A stretch of 64,000 nucleotides of DNA from Ailurus styani (Eukaryota > Chordata > Mammalia > Carnivora > Ailuridae), in NCBI GenBank assembly GCA_002007465.1, contig LNAC01000339.1, positions 62,001-126,000 of the forward strand, read 5' to 3'. The position numbers were made by a program, and so were the translations under genes. Below the pieces are notes generated by a model. The model worked only from the letters and a program-made list of their open reading frames with translations. It did not search any database and was not told the origin of the DNA. Positions 9,293 to 22,500 of this stretch are shown piece by piece. The number at the start of each line of letters is the position of its first letter. Within the stretch, counting starts at the first letter, position 1.

Positions 9293-10957
9293 AAAAAAGG
9301 AAAATGAGTTCCACATAGAGTGAAACCATTGATATTTGTCTTTCTCAATCTTATTTATATCACTTAGCATAATACCCTTTAGGTCCATCCATGTTGTCAC
9401 AAATGGTAAGACCTCACCCTTTTCACAGCTCAGTAATATTCCATGTATAGATATACCACTATTTCTTTATCCACCTATTGATGGGGCTTATTGCTTCAAT
9501 ATCTCAGCTATTGTAAATAATGCTGCAATAAACACAGGGATGAATATATCTTTTTGAATTAGTGTTTTTCTTTTCTTTTAAGATTTTTTATTTATTTATT
9601 TGAGAGAGACAGAGAGAGAGAGAGAGGGGGAACATAAGCAGAGGGAATGGGAGAGAGAGAAGCAGGCCTCCAGCCAAGCAGGGAGCCTGATGTGGAGCTT
9701 GACCCTGGGACCCTGGGATCATGACCTGAGCTGCAGGCAGATACTCAACAACTGAGCCACCCAGGTGCCCCATTTTTATTTTCTTTGGATAAATTCTCAG
9801 TAGTGGAATTATTGGATCATAGGGCCATTCTACTTTTAATTTTTTTGAAAAAACCATACTGCTTTCCACAGTGGCTGTACCAGTTTACATTCTCATCAAC
9901 AGTGCAATAGCCATTCTGACAAGTGTAAGGTGAAATCTCATTGTGGTTTTGATTTGCACTTCCCTGATGACTGGTGATGTGTCTCTTGGCCATGTCTTTT
10001 TTGGAAAAAAATGTCTATTCAGGTCATCTGTACATTTTTTAATCAGATTGGGATTTTTTGTATTGAGTTGTATAAGTTCTTTATATATTTTGGATATTAG
10101 TACCTTATCAGATATATCATTTGCAAATATATTCTCCCACTTAGTAGATTGTCTATTTGATTTATTGATGGTTTCCTTTGTTTCACAAAAGCATTTTATT
10201 TTGATGTTGTTTCAATGATTTACTTTTGTTTTTGTGTCCCTTGCTGAGGAGACATATCTAGAAAAATGTTGCTATGATCAATGTTAAAGAAATTACTGCC
10301 TATGTTCTTTTCTAGGATTTTTATGGTTTTAAGTCTCACATATGGGTCTTTAATCCATTCTGAGTTTATTTTTGTGTATGGTGTTAAAAGTGGTCATTTC
10401 ATTCTTTTGCATGTAGCTATACAGTTTTGTCCAGCACCATTTATTGAAGAAACTGTCTTTTTCCCATTGTATGCTCTTGCCTCCTTTGCCACAGATTAGT
10501 TAACCATATAAGCACGGGTTTTATTTCTAGGCTCTCTATTATATTCTATTGATCTATGTGTCTTTTTTTTTATCCCACTACCATATAAAACAAATGAATA
10601 AACAAGCAAACAAAAGACAGAGTCAGACCTATAAATACAGAGAAAAAACTTATAGTTTCCAGAGGGAAGAGGCTTGGGAAATAGGCAAAGTGGGTGAAGA
10701 GGAGTAGGAGATATAGAATTTCAATTATGGAATCAATGTCATGAGAATAAAAGGTACAGTATAGGGAATATAGTCAATGTTATTGTAATAGTGTTGTAGT
10801 TGACAGATCCTAGCTACTCTTGTTTTGAGCATTGAATCACTATGTTATACACCTAAATCTAATGGAACATTTTGTGTCAACTACATTCAAAAATTATTTT
10901 TAATTTAAATTAAAAAGTAAAAAGACAAAATTTAAAAATATAAATGGGAAATGAGTT
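9293..10957 (+). mobile_element. L1 insertion with twin-priming structure
   Basis: The left part (about 9306-10584) is L1 in antisense, from the ORF2 3' end back to the region encoding the IKTVWYW-like segment. The right part (about 10585-10925) is L1 3'UTR in sense, with the 'cagagtcagacctataaatac', 'aaaggtacagtatagggaat' and 'tacacctaaatctaatg' landmarks and an A-rich end. The left edge of the inverted part ('agttccacatagagtgaaacc') matches the L1 position just before the start of the forward part, as expected when two primers extend on one L1 RNA. An imperfect duplication, about 'ggaaatgagtt', is at 9293-9310 and 10942-10957. A SINE later entered at about 9574-9770. Confidence 0.85.
9574..9770 (-). 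mobile_element. CAN-SINE, older caniform-like type
   Basis: Antisense copy in the inverted half of the twin-primed L1. The tail complement is followed by a pure GA tract at about 9602-9627; the head complement ends 'gagccacccaggtgcccc'. The flanks tttttcttttcttt and tttttattttcttt are a probable 14-bp duplication with one difference. Confidence 0.95.
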
Positions 10958-11214
10958 AACAATATGTAGCTAGAATGATCAATCTAGGAAAATATACATA
11001 TTTAAATATATACATGAATACTCACAATAGAAATATTTTAAAATAATTCACGACATTTAAAATAATACATGACTAGTAATGTAACTGTTTGAATAAATAG
11101 GGATGAGTTTAGGCATTAATCCACACAGACTTTGTAGCTATAAAAGGTTTTAATGAGGAGATATCCATTATTTGATTAGATATAAGCATAGGTAGTAAAA
11201 ATCCAATATTCATT
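10958..11214. other. AT-rich intergenic stretch
   Basis: No gene or repeat recognised. Confidence 0.5.
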
Positions 11215-11370
11215 GAGAGTTACAATGTATACATTTACTACACAGATTACTTAAGGCAACATTACACTGTGAGGAGGTAATACCGTAACTATTCATTTGG
11301 TAGAGATAGGAAAACTGATACAGAGAAAGGCTAAGTAAAACAAAACTCGAATTTAATCCCTAGAGTATGT
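11215..11370 (-). mobile_element. MIR relic
   Basis: Diverged antisense MIR: 'cactgtgaggaggtaatac' followed by 'agataggaaaactgatacag' and 'agaaaggctaagtaa'. Confidence 0.6.
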
Positions 11371-11789
11371 TTATTGTTACTATACTCTATACTTTACCAT
11401 TTTGTTATAGAGTATTCCCTGTGTGCCAGTACATGGAGAAAATGGGACAGAAGCAGACAAAAAACAACCTCAGTAGTTCAGAGGAGATATGATAGGAACT
11501 TGCGGAACAAGCCTCACAGTTATATAGATATGAAAGGAAGATAAAGATAAGTGGTTTAGGATAACTTTCAGATTTAGGGGTTGTGTAGTTTCTAGTTCTA
11601 TCATTCTAAGATTGAAAAAACTAGTACCTTTAGAAAAAAAAGTCAGAACTCAAAGGAAAACTGGATACCCTTTATGGCAGACTGATGGCAAATGTATCTC
11701 ATTGTTCTTACGTATTTCTGAGCCCGTGAGAGGGAATGGTATTTCATCATAGCACTCTTCCCAAATCATAAATCCTTTCTAGTGGCTTC

Positions 11790-11965
11790 AGATGCATTTG
11801 TTTTTAATTTAATTCTCAGAAAGGTTCAGAGATATAGATACTATTATTCCCATTTTACAGATAAGGGAGTTGAGGCTTAGAGAGAAAATATTTTGCCAAG
11901 GTAATCTAAATAAAAAAATATCAAAGCTGATTTTATACCTATATATTCCACCACCAGAGTAGGAG
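11790..11965 (-). mobile_element. MIR relic
   Basis: Clear antisense MIR core: 'tactattattcccattttac', 'agataagggagttgaggctt', then 'ttttgccaaggtaatc'. Confidence 0.8.
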
Positions 11966-13332
11966 CACTTTGGCATAAAATACTATTGTCTCAAAAGAGA
12001 ATCAAAGAAATCACATGAAAAGTAAATCTGTAGATTATCAACATTTTATATTATATATAAATATGCCAGTTCCCAACTATCTTATTAAGTCAAAGATCTC
12101 AATTTAGCCCAGTCTCAGGGAGTGAAATTTTGCAGGTCTTCAATGATAATAAAGGGCATTTCTTTCAGGCACAAACCAGCAGCAACTAATGAAATTCAGA
12201 TAATCCTATATGACCATAATAAAAATACTTCTGTGCCATATTTGTGTTCCAGTTGGTCTACTCCTTGAATAATACATATGCCCTACAGTCAAAATCAGAA
12301 TGAAATTGCATGTTTTAATAGTTTCTTATTTTGCAAAGTCTTTAAAAAAGACAAGAAGATAAGAATAAACATATAAAGCATGTAGAGAACCTCCACATAA
12401 AAGGAAATCCATAAATCTCATTAGACTGGAAAAATACTTTCAAAGTAAACCTAACTGAATACCATATGAATATTATAACTGGCTCAAATGCAACAGCTTG
12501 TTGGCCAGCTATGGAAAATCATCAGGTTCATTTCAGTGTGTAGCTTGTGTTCCTCCCCTAGAAATAAGCATGAACCAGATGGAATATAACTATCAGTTAG
12601 GCCTGCAGGGTTTATATCCTACTGAACTACTATTGAATTTTTCTCTCCTTTCCTTTTGTGGATTGCCAATATTTGAAATGTCTTCAAGTATTCCAATTTC
12701 TTAAAATAACATGCAGTATTTTAAAGTCAAAACTAAAGTAAAACTCTAAAAAATCTCAACTTTGCCAATGATTTTTCAGTTTTATTGTATGAAATTATTG
12801 TCTATTTGCCAATAGAAATAGAATAAGTTGCTTTCTAAATAAGTAGTCACTTCCATTAGTTAAAAGAATTAAGTGTTAAGTCACTCAAATATATGAATGT
12901 GCATTTCATACATATAAATTGTATTTATTTCATAAATAAATAAAATATATAATCAATTTCCACTTATAGTAAACTAAACAAATCAAAAAGATATATGGAT
13001 TGAACATAACTTCAGAGTTAATATGTATTTCCAAATCCTAACAATTATAGGCATGTTAGATCATCACAGGGATTTCTTGATATCAGAACAAATAAAGCTT
13101 TGGGAGAACAAATTATCACAATACCAATTAATGTCTTAAGTCCAAAATATGAGAAAATATTCCAACTAGAAAAATGGGAGAATAAAGCGATGGTCCCAAT
13201 GGAATCCTTGCACCTGTAGGATGCCAAGACAATGACATTTCCTCAATAGTAGGCTTAAGCATTATTACAGACTAAACCAGAGGAAGGGTTGCTCACTGAG
13301 ACAACAACAACAAAAAAAGATAAATATTTTCT
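11966..13332. other. AT-rich intergenic stretch
   Basis: No gene or confidently assigned repeat. Small open frames here (for example 12498-12704 plus, 13045-13227 minus) have no recognisable domains. Confidence 0.5.
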
Positions 13333-13347
13333 CCATTGGATATTTCC

Positions 13348-13560
13348 TTTTTTTTTTTTAAGATTTTATTTATTTATTTGACACAGAGAGAGAGAGAGAG
13401 ATCAGATTACAAGTAGGCAGAAGGCAGAGAGGCAGAGAGAGAGGAGGAAGCAGGCTTCCCGCTGAGCCGGAACCCGATGCGGGCCTCGAACCCAGGACCC
13501 TGAGATCATGACCCAAGCTGAAGGCAGAGGCTTTTAACCCACTGAGCCACCCAGTCGCCC
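13348..13560 (-). mobile_element. CAN-SINE, younger mustelid-like type
   Basis: Antisense copy with a T-run, GA-rich body and head complement ending 'gagccacccagtcgccc'. The target-site duplication is ccattggatatttcc at 13333-13347, with one extra T in the right copy at 13562-13577. Confidence 0.97.
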
Positions 13561-13939
13561 CCCATTGGATATTTTCCAATAACAACAGAAAGATTCAGAG
13601 AATGCAATACTTCTTCATCTCCAAAATAAAATTAAAACCTCATTCGAAACTCACTTCATCCATAATATCTCATTTATAGAACATAGCTGTGTTATACTTT
13701 TTATGAGGGATGAATATTCCAACGCAGTAAGACAATATTGATGAGTGCTAGAAGGCAAATTGCCCCTGCTTACAACATGTACTTTACCAAAGAGTAGGTA
13801 AATATGCCTGCAGCTCTGTAAATTTGTGCTACTGTCTTGTATATAAAAGTCATATGCTCTAAAAGGAAATGTGTGATATCTTCATCAAAAATCTCAAGAT
13901 TTATTCTGGAGATATGTATGATAGTCATCACATTTGTGT

Positions 13940-14494
13940 GTCAAGAGTTTGTAAGATCACCCTCAGGCTTAATAACTCGAAGAAGAATTCAGAAACTTAC
14001 ACTCATGGTTATGGTTTATTACAGCACAAGGATACAGATTAAAATCAGCAAAGTGAAAGGCATATGCGGCAGAGTCCAGGAGGAACCAAGTGCAAATTTC
14101 CAGGTGTGCCTCCCAATGGACTTGCATGTGGATGATCTTAATTCTTCAGGTGATGAAGTATAATATGCATGAAGGGTTTCCAAGTATAATCTGTGTGAAG
14201 TGTTCTGAAGCTCACCCAAGCCTTGTGTAGGGATCTTTATTGGGTATCAGCCCACATGATTGAACTCAGTTACTGATATTATAGCCCTCCCCTAATTCCC
14301 CAGGTAAAACCAATCTTTTCCATAAATCATGTAGTTAGGAAAAATTATACAGCAGAGAGGCCTAAGGCCTCACACATGTAAAAACAATGTTATCAGGCCA
14401 AACATTCCAAGCGCTTGTCCTGAAGACAGGCCTATTTGGGGCATGTATATTACCTGAGCAACCCAAATCAGCTCAGTGAACTTTTTCCTGACAA
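13940..14494 (-). mobile_element. LTR-like element, antisense, family not named
   Basis: On the minus strand the sequence would start TGTCAGGAAAAAGTTCACTG at 14494, a plausible LTR start, and run about 0.5 kb. Two AATAAA complements occur (14015-14020 and 14236-14241). The stretch 'ggatacagattaaaatcagc' followed by 'gagtccaggaggaacc' belongs, as I recall, to a widespread mammalian LTR. No internal retroviral sequence is adjacent. The left edge is uncertain. Confidence 0.5.
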
Positions 14495-17400
14495 ATTACA
14501 TTCTATTGACCTTAATTCCTTTACAGTATATAGATATATTAATAATAATAATGTTATCTTATCTAATAATAATGTTATCTTCCAGAATTTATTTTGAGAA
14601 TTAATTTTGATAATTCATGTGCAAATCTCAAACACATTTTTAGTTATTGCTATTACCATATTATTGTTACCATGCCATGATTACCAACCATAGCATACTG
14701 TCACCATATTATTGTTACCCTATTGATTTGGGTTGTTTAGTCAATAAATGCCAAAGGGTAATGTGACCTCCTTAAACCATATAGCAAATATTATGTTGAT
14801 ATTTAATAATTAATTCCATTTTTCTATAAGAAAGCTTTAAAAATGAGGATGAACATTGTTTGTACTGTTATCCAATTATATCAACCTGGCATTAATTATC
14901 CTAATAATCCCAATAAACAATATAGACAACTAATCTTATAATATGGTATAATATATATGTATATATACATACACATATACTATATATGAAAAAATAATAG
15001 GCAAAGAGATTCAAACCATGTATTTAGGTAATCTCTTTCTCAAAAGAGACAATGATTTATACTGGTAAGTACACTTGATTTACCTCAGTGCATTACTATG
15101 GGATGGGGGTATATCTTACTGTATTTTTCTATCCTTTGTCTCCTACACAGCCTCTGCCCAAATATAAGTAAATATTAGTAATGCCTTTTATTATTTGACC
15201 TCCAGGTGTGAATCTTTGTACTAGGTAATTTATACATATTAAGTACTACATAAGTATTTGGACATAGTAGACAACAGCTCTCAATGAAAGCTGTCCACAT
15301 TCTTATAAGGTTCTCTCCACATTAGCTGGCTCACTCACAGTGAAATTACTAACATTTAACCTCACAACTTCATTGTGCATCCACCATTGTACCAAAGGGT
15401 ATAGACTCATGCTATATCTTCTGGTAATAAGATATATCTTCATGAATCTTCGGTTAGGGATTAAATTACCTACAGAGAGAGACAGAATGTGAGACATCCA
15501 TTTGATAGTATGAAATGTGATAGAAGCAGTATGATTCTAGAATTTTCATACATATCAGCAGCTTCTGGCTACGGTAGTTTATTGATTGTAGTGAGGGTGG
15601 TATGACTCTGAAGCTGGTAGCTTTCTTTTTGCTTTCCCAATTTTGAGTGCTTCTAAATAGTAGAAGCAACTTTGTCAGGCCTGTTTGGGATTGTGACTCC
15701 AGTAGTCAACTCTGGAAATGCCCCTAGAGTATTTTTCTTCAGTTCCTCCAAAAATTCTGTGAGTGAGATTCTTTAATAAACCTCTTTCTCATTAAATTAA
15801 TTAGATCATTCTGTAGTACAAGTGAGAGAAGACTAGAAGGTGTAAGAACACTCAGATAATAGTATCACTGAGATACTGTATCAGATTCCAATTCTACCAC
15901 TAATTTTTATTTCTTAATAAGCTTTTCCCTCTAAGACTCACCTTTCTCTTATATAATAAACAGTACCAACAATGAAGCATTTTTTTCTGAAGATAATGCA
16001 TGTTAAACCTTTCTTTACTGTATCACCTAACAATAAGCAAAACTGTTGATGTTTTTACCAAAGCCACATCATGCAGTAATCCAACTCCTGGATTATGTCT
16101 CATAGACAGCAAGTAAACATTTAGGCTTAGAAAGGAAAAAAGTTGTTCTTCAAGGACTAAACTAGCAAATATCTAATTAGAGGGTATAACCAAAGTTGTT
16201 AGAATATTAAGGTAATATACATAATTTTTCTCACAAATTTTTATGGCATATGTCTCATTCTTTTAAAGCTGCCATGGGTTACTTATCATTTAAAAAATGG
16301 TTGTAATAGGTTAGATGACACATTTTGCAACCTTCACCTCAGTAATTTCAGGATGGGGTGCATCTAACATCAGCTGAATAGCCCAAGAGAAAATATAAAA
16401 TTGATCATTAATCTATTAGATTATTTTGTCAATAAGATTTTCTTAATATCTAAGGATGCAAAAAAACAAATATTTTCAGGTGACTTAAAATATAGCTTAT
16501 TAATGAAAATAGTGTACCAACACATAAGAATCATAAAACACATTTTCACATGTGCACATATGTATAGATAGACGTGTTTTGTAAGTGAGATGAGGGGTAC
16601 AAACAGTACCGAACTAAATTTTTTATGAAGTATATTTCACTACTAATAGTCTAAAATTCCATGAAACCGTGAAACAAAACAAACAAAACAAAAACGGATA
16701 AAGTTAATTAAGAATAGTTTCCTGATGACTTTTGGGTTGTATCTAAAGGATAGGAAAGAGGCAGTAAGGACAGCCAGTGGGAAAGGAAAAGGGCTACATA
16801 GAGTAACACATCAAAATAAGCATTTATACATTAAGCCCAGCCTCTGTCTCCTAAAGTCATATTATGCAAAAGCATAATTGCCCCTCTCAATAAAAGATAA
16901 AGATTAAGTAACTTATTTTTGCTGCTCTAGTAAGTATGTTTAGCACACTCAGGAAAAGTTCCTTATTACTCATCACTTCCTTCCTTTGCTGATATTTCAG
17001 GGTGAATACAATCATTTCATGGTTCACTCCTGGTTGCATCACCCCAGCAGCAAACATTTGCACATTAACCAATGACAACACATGCTGTCTCTATCTAACT
17101 TCATACATTTTACACTGTGAGATGCTACTGTATTATCATTTTCTTTCATGCTACACTAATATGTATGTGACACCTCAGCGTTTGAATGCACTTTTTTGTT
17201 TGTTTTAGGAGTCTACTTCAGGCTATGAAGGTAGCATGTACAGAACTGTTAAGTTTTCTCATGATAAGGGTAGTTGAATGAGGCCTGCCCTTTCAAAACT
17301 CCTTCATTGATACTGCTTAACATACATGATTTCCTAATTGTGCAGGATTGGGTTAGAGCATTTCTGTATAAATGTTTGTGGAAGTGGTGATTCACTTTAA

Positions 17401-17680
17401 AAAGAGATCAGAAAAGGAAATATTTATTTTAAGTGAATTCAGGTAAGCCAACCAATTTAATAAAAGCACTTTTTTCCTGTTTCTTTGGATGAATCGCCTC
17501 AAGTTTATTCAAGTAATATAATTTGTATTTGTTTTATTTAATGGAAGGCTACTAAAATCCTTTAAATCATATTCAACAACTAAGAGAAATAAAAACTATT
17601 AAGAATTATGAAATTAGTAAAAATTAGTAAATGGTAGTAATTTTTTAGTCTGTACCAAAAAATAGGGTTTTTTTTTTCAG
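14495..17680. other. Intergenic stretch without recognised genes
   Basis: 3.2 kb of AT-rich sequence. Minor features are an 18-bp repeated word taataataatgttatctt at 14543-14560 and 14564-14581, and an AT/GT-rich patch at about 14940-14990. Short frames on both strands show no domain. Confidence 0.5.
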
Positions 17681-17694
17681 AACCAAGGTTTTAT

Positions 17695-17887
17695 CATTTT
17701 TTTAAAGATTTTATTTATTTGACAGAGAGAGGCACAGCCAGAGAGGGAACACAAGTGGAGGGAGTGGGAGAGGGAGAAGCAGGCCTCCCGCTGAGCAGGG
17801 AGCCCAATGCAGGTCTCCGTCCCAGGACCCTGGGATCATGACCTGAGCCGAAGGGACACTATTAACAACTGAGCCACCCAGGCACCC
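17695..17887 (-). mobile_element. CAN-SINE, older caniform-like type
   Basis: Antisense copy with tail complement, a body of 'gagagggagaagcaggcctc' type and a head complement ending 'gccacccaggcacccc'. The 14-bp target-site duplication aaccaaggttttat is at 17681-17694 and 17893-17906. Confidence 0.96.
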
Positions 17888-17906
17888 CTGACAACCAAGG
17901 TTTTAT

Positions 17907-18989
17907 TAAAAGGAATAGGTCGAGAGGAGAGGGAACGAAAGACAAAAGAAAAATTGGTTTTGCCTATCAAACAAAAACCGCTTTTTAAAAGATAGTTAAA
18001 ACTTACTGAAAGTAGAGTACAGAAAAAATGATAAGGTTTTATGCAGGAAATATACATTAGATTTTGAAAGTATCACAAATCAAAGTATCACTATTTTAAG
18101 ATTCATTAGTGTTAAATACTATAGCGATCCAATTTTATACTTAAATGAGTAAAATTGGGGTTGTCATTTTGTGAAATTTTTATAAGTACCATAAATTATT
18201 TTATTTTATTTTTTTCAGTGTTCCAAGATTCATTGTCTATACTTTTTCAAAGCAACTATAAATTCTAGTCCTTACACATATTATACAAGTGGTGTATCTA
18301 CCCAGAAATATATAAAATTTAGACACATGAGTCAAAATATTTTTGGATGGTTGATGCAACTCTGATTGGGAGGCACTGATTATTACTTTATTTGTTCTTG
18401 TTTCTTATTCTGAACATGCTGTCATTTCAGAGAACCATGACAATTTAGAGCTAGAAGAAGTCTTAGCATCTATATAGCCATATTTTATGGATTACAAAAC
18501 TGAGAACTTAATTGACTTATTCAAGGCTGCATCAAAGTTATACACAGAATTAAGGGCAAGATGTTATAATCATCCAGGTATGTGTTCTATATAATAGTTT
18601 TGGCACCCAAGATCCACCTTCCCAAATCGGTATATTGTCTGAAAATTTTTCTTAGTCTAATAATTTTTTCTTAACCCCATTTTCTTTTTCCTATATAGTA
18701 AAGCATATTTTGTGCTGCTTAGATATCAAAGACACTATTTTGTTCTTATTATTTAAGTGTTGAGTTTTGTTTCCTATAATTACAGACTATGGTAAATCAA
18801 GATAGAATTTGATAATAGAAGATTTTGCCCAATGAACTTGGCCAAGGATAACTGGTGAACAGTGCTACTCTATCCATGTTATTCTTTTCAGCAAGGAAGA
18901 CTTGATGCTGTTTGAAAATAAGTGAAGGTTGATACCCTAAAAACTGGAAATCAAATTAAACAATTTATTATAATCTTCTTCTTCTGTTG
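17907..18989. other. Intergenic stretch with a possible MIR/L2-like relic
   Basis: No gene. About 18430-18590 has the pattern 'gagctagaagaagtcttagc' then 'attacaaaactgagaactta', which resembles an ancient MIR/L2-class repeat, but it is too diverged to name. Confidence 0.4.
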
Positions 18990-19420
18990 GCAGCTACAGT
19001 AGTTAGTGTTGCAGTGTTAAAATGTGTCCACAAACTTGGAGACTTAAAATCACACATATGTATTACCTCATAGTACTGTGGGTGATGAGTCTAGGTATCC
19101 TCTGCTTCAGGGTCTCACAAAGCTATAATCAAGACATTATCTTGGAATGCAGCCTCTTCTAAGGCTCAGCTGAGGAAGGATTCACTTCCTGATTATATGG
19201 TTATTGGCAGCTTTTAGTTCTTTGTGGTACCATTGGACTGTGCATCTCAGTTTCTTGCTGTCTGTAAACAAGGGCTACAGGCTGCTCTTACTGCCTTGCC
19301 AAATGGAATCCCTTTTAACAGAGCTTAACCGGCTAGGATTTTTTTCAGTCTAGTCTACCTGGGGGAAAGGAAATAACCAGCTTCAGCTCCCATTAGCTAA
19401 CCTCTTTCACTTAAAAGGGT
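18990..19420 (+). mobile_element. Ancient interspersed repeat, family not named
   Basis: Matches a familiar mammalian repeat pattern: 'cttggagacttaaaatcaca', 'tattacctcatagtactgtg', 'cttcagggtctcacaaagct', 'gctgaggaaggattcactt' and 'ctcagtttcttgctg'. I recognise the pattern but cannot recall the family name with certainty. It lies directly before the long L1 pair. Confidence 0.55.
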
Positions 19421-19559
19421 TGGTGACACTGAGAAACACTGGTTAAGTTTACAGATCAATGGCATAAGCTCACCAAAAGACCAGGAGATAACCATAAGAC
19501 CATAGAATTCTTCCTTTCCCCATACCTCACCACTGCATTACTTTACCCATAGAAAAGCA

Positions 19560-22500
19560 CAGCTAAGAGTTACATCAGACTTTTCCTCAGAAAACATGCA
19601 AGAAAGAAGAGTAGAATGAAATATTTAAAATGGTGAGATGAAAAAAAACCTAGAATTCTGTACTATGCAAATTTATCCTTCAAAAGGTAAAAAAAAAATA
19701 GACTTTTTCAGATATACAAAAATTGCGGGAATTTTTAATGAGTAGATTTGTAGTGCCAGAAATACTAAAATAAGTTCCTCAGACAGGAGAAAAACTATAT
19801 AGGTCAGAAATTCAGAGCTACATAATGGAAGAGCATGGGAGAATAAATATATGTAGTTAAAATATAAACTTTCATATTTTCCTGTTCTTAACTAATATAA
19901 CATTTAAAATTTATAATGATACAATGTATTTTATTATGAATGTTCATATATATTATATATGTTAATGTTTATATAAGTAAAATAAATAACAGCAGTGATA
20001 CAATAGATGGGATGGAAGAATTTGGAATATTTTGTTATAATAAGATACTTGAAGTACATGTGAAGCAGTATAGTGTTAATTTAAAGTAGACTTGGATTGG
20101 TTATAAATGCATATTGTAAATTCTAGGGTAGCCACTTAAAAAGTAATAAATATATATAGATATAGAAATTTATATAGATATAGGTCTATACCTACATATA
20201 TATATATTTGTATATATAGAGAGATAGATATATCTATAGAGATAGAGATATAAATATATAATAAATATACTATAGAGATAAAATTGAATCATATAAAATG
20301 GCCAGTTGAAACCATAAAATTCAGAAAAAGTGTGGAAGACAAAATTTAGGAACAAACAACAAAGACAGCAAGAATAAATCAATGACAAGGTAGATATTCA
20401 TGAACTATATCAATAACTCCTTCAAACATTAATGGTCTAAAAACACAAATTAAAAGGCACAGATAATCAGAGTGGATTGAAAAACAAGAGCCAACTGTAT
20501 GTTGCATACAAGAAATCTACTTTAAGTACAAAGATATATATAGATTAAAATTAAAGGAATGGATAAAAAGATACCATAATAACACTAATTGAAAGGAAGA
20601 AAAGGCAGCTATATTAATTTCACACAGTGCAGACTTCATGGCAAGGAAAGTTGCTAGGGGTAATGAGGAACATTATACAATTATAAAGGCTCAATATTTC
20701 AGGAAGTCATAGCAATACTTATCATGTATGTGCCTAACAACAGAGTATCAAAATCCATGAGGCAAAACTAATAGTACTACAATGATAAATAAATGAATCC
20801 CTTATTATAGTTCAAGTTTGAGACTTCAACATCACTCTAACAGTAACAGAAGATACAACAGGCAGAAAATCAATAAGGACATAGTTAATATTAACAACAC
20901 CATCAATCAACTGTATATAATATATGTCTGTAAACTACTTCATCTAATAACAGAATACATATTTTTCTAAAGCTGGAACACTCACCAAACTAGACTACTC
21001 TCTAGGTCATAAAGCATACTTTAAAATATTCAAAAGAATGGAAATCATACAATGTCTGCTCTCAGACCAAAATGAAATTAAACTAGATTTAGAACATCAA
21101 TAAAAACAATAGATAGCTCTTTTTAAAATCAATAAAATTGTTAAGTGTCTAGCCAAGGAAATTAAGAGAAAAAATAAAGAGGAGACATAAATTACTAGTA
21201 ACAACAACAAAAAAAGGGGGGGGAACATCATTACAGATTCCTATGAACATGGAAAGGATAATAAAAGAATACTATGAACAACTCGACACCAACACATTTG
21301 GTAATCCAGATAAATTTGAACAATCCCTTGAAATAATCATATAAGAAATAGGCAATCTGAATAGGCCTATATCTAATAAGAGAATTGATCAATAATTAAA
21401 AACCTTTCAAAACAGAAAATGTTAGGCCCAGATTGATTCACCAATGGATTCTATCATATATTTAAGGAAGAAATTATACCAATTTTCTACAATCTATTTC
21501 AGAAGACAGAGAAGAGGGACTATTTCCCACCTCAGTCTGAGACCAGCCCCTAATAACAAAACCAGACAAAGATATTACAAGAAAACTATAGATCAATATG
21601 TCTCATAAACAAAGATGCAAAAACACTGTATAAAACATTAGCAAATAAAAACCAATAATTCATAAAAAAATTATGTACCACTACCACGTAAGATTTATCC
21701 CAGGTATACAAAACTGGTTCAACATTCAGAAATTAACATAATCTATTACACTGCATCAATAGTCTAAAAAAAGAAAAAAAATCATATGATCATATCACAT
21801 GACACATGATAGAGATGTATCTAATCTGTATGATCAAATCACATGATACAGAAAAGGCATTTGACAAATCCAATAAAAATTCATGACTAAAAACTCTCAC
21901 TAGGGTAGGATTAGAGGAAGACTTCTTCAACATAAAGAATATCTAAAAAAATCTATGATTAATATCATACTTCATCATGAGAAATTCATTCCTTTTCCAC
22001 TAAAATCAAGTAAAAGTAAGGATGTTCTCTCTCATCACTACTTTTCAACATCTAACATTATGATCTAATGCAATGAATCAAGAAAATGAAATAAAAGATA
22101 AGCATATTGGAAAGGAAAAAATAAAACTGCCTTTGTTTGCAGATGACATGATTATCTGTCAAAATCCAAAAATCTAATTTAAAAAGTCCAGAAACAAAGT
22201 GATTATGGCAAGGTTTCAGGAAAACTCAATAGCTTTCCTATATACCAGCAATGATTAAGTAAAATTTGATTAAAAATACATTACCATCTATAATAGTATC
22301 CCAAACAATAAAATACATACATATAAATATATCTAAATAAATATAAGATGTATATGAGGGAAACTACAAAACTGATGAAAATATCAAAAAAGAACTAAAT
22401 AAATGGAGAGATGATCCATATTCATAAATAAAAGGATTATATTGTCAAGGCGTCAATTTTTACCAACTTGATCAATTGACAGATTCAATAAAAACCCAAT

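Noticed and set aside
9943..10499. Two open frames of 91 and 72 codons
   Set aside because: They are antisense translations of the inverted L1 ORF2 segment.
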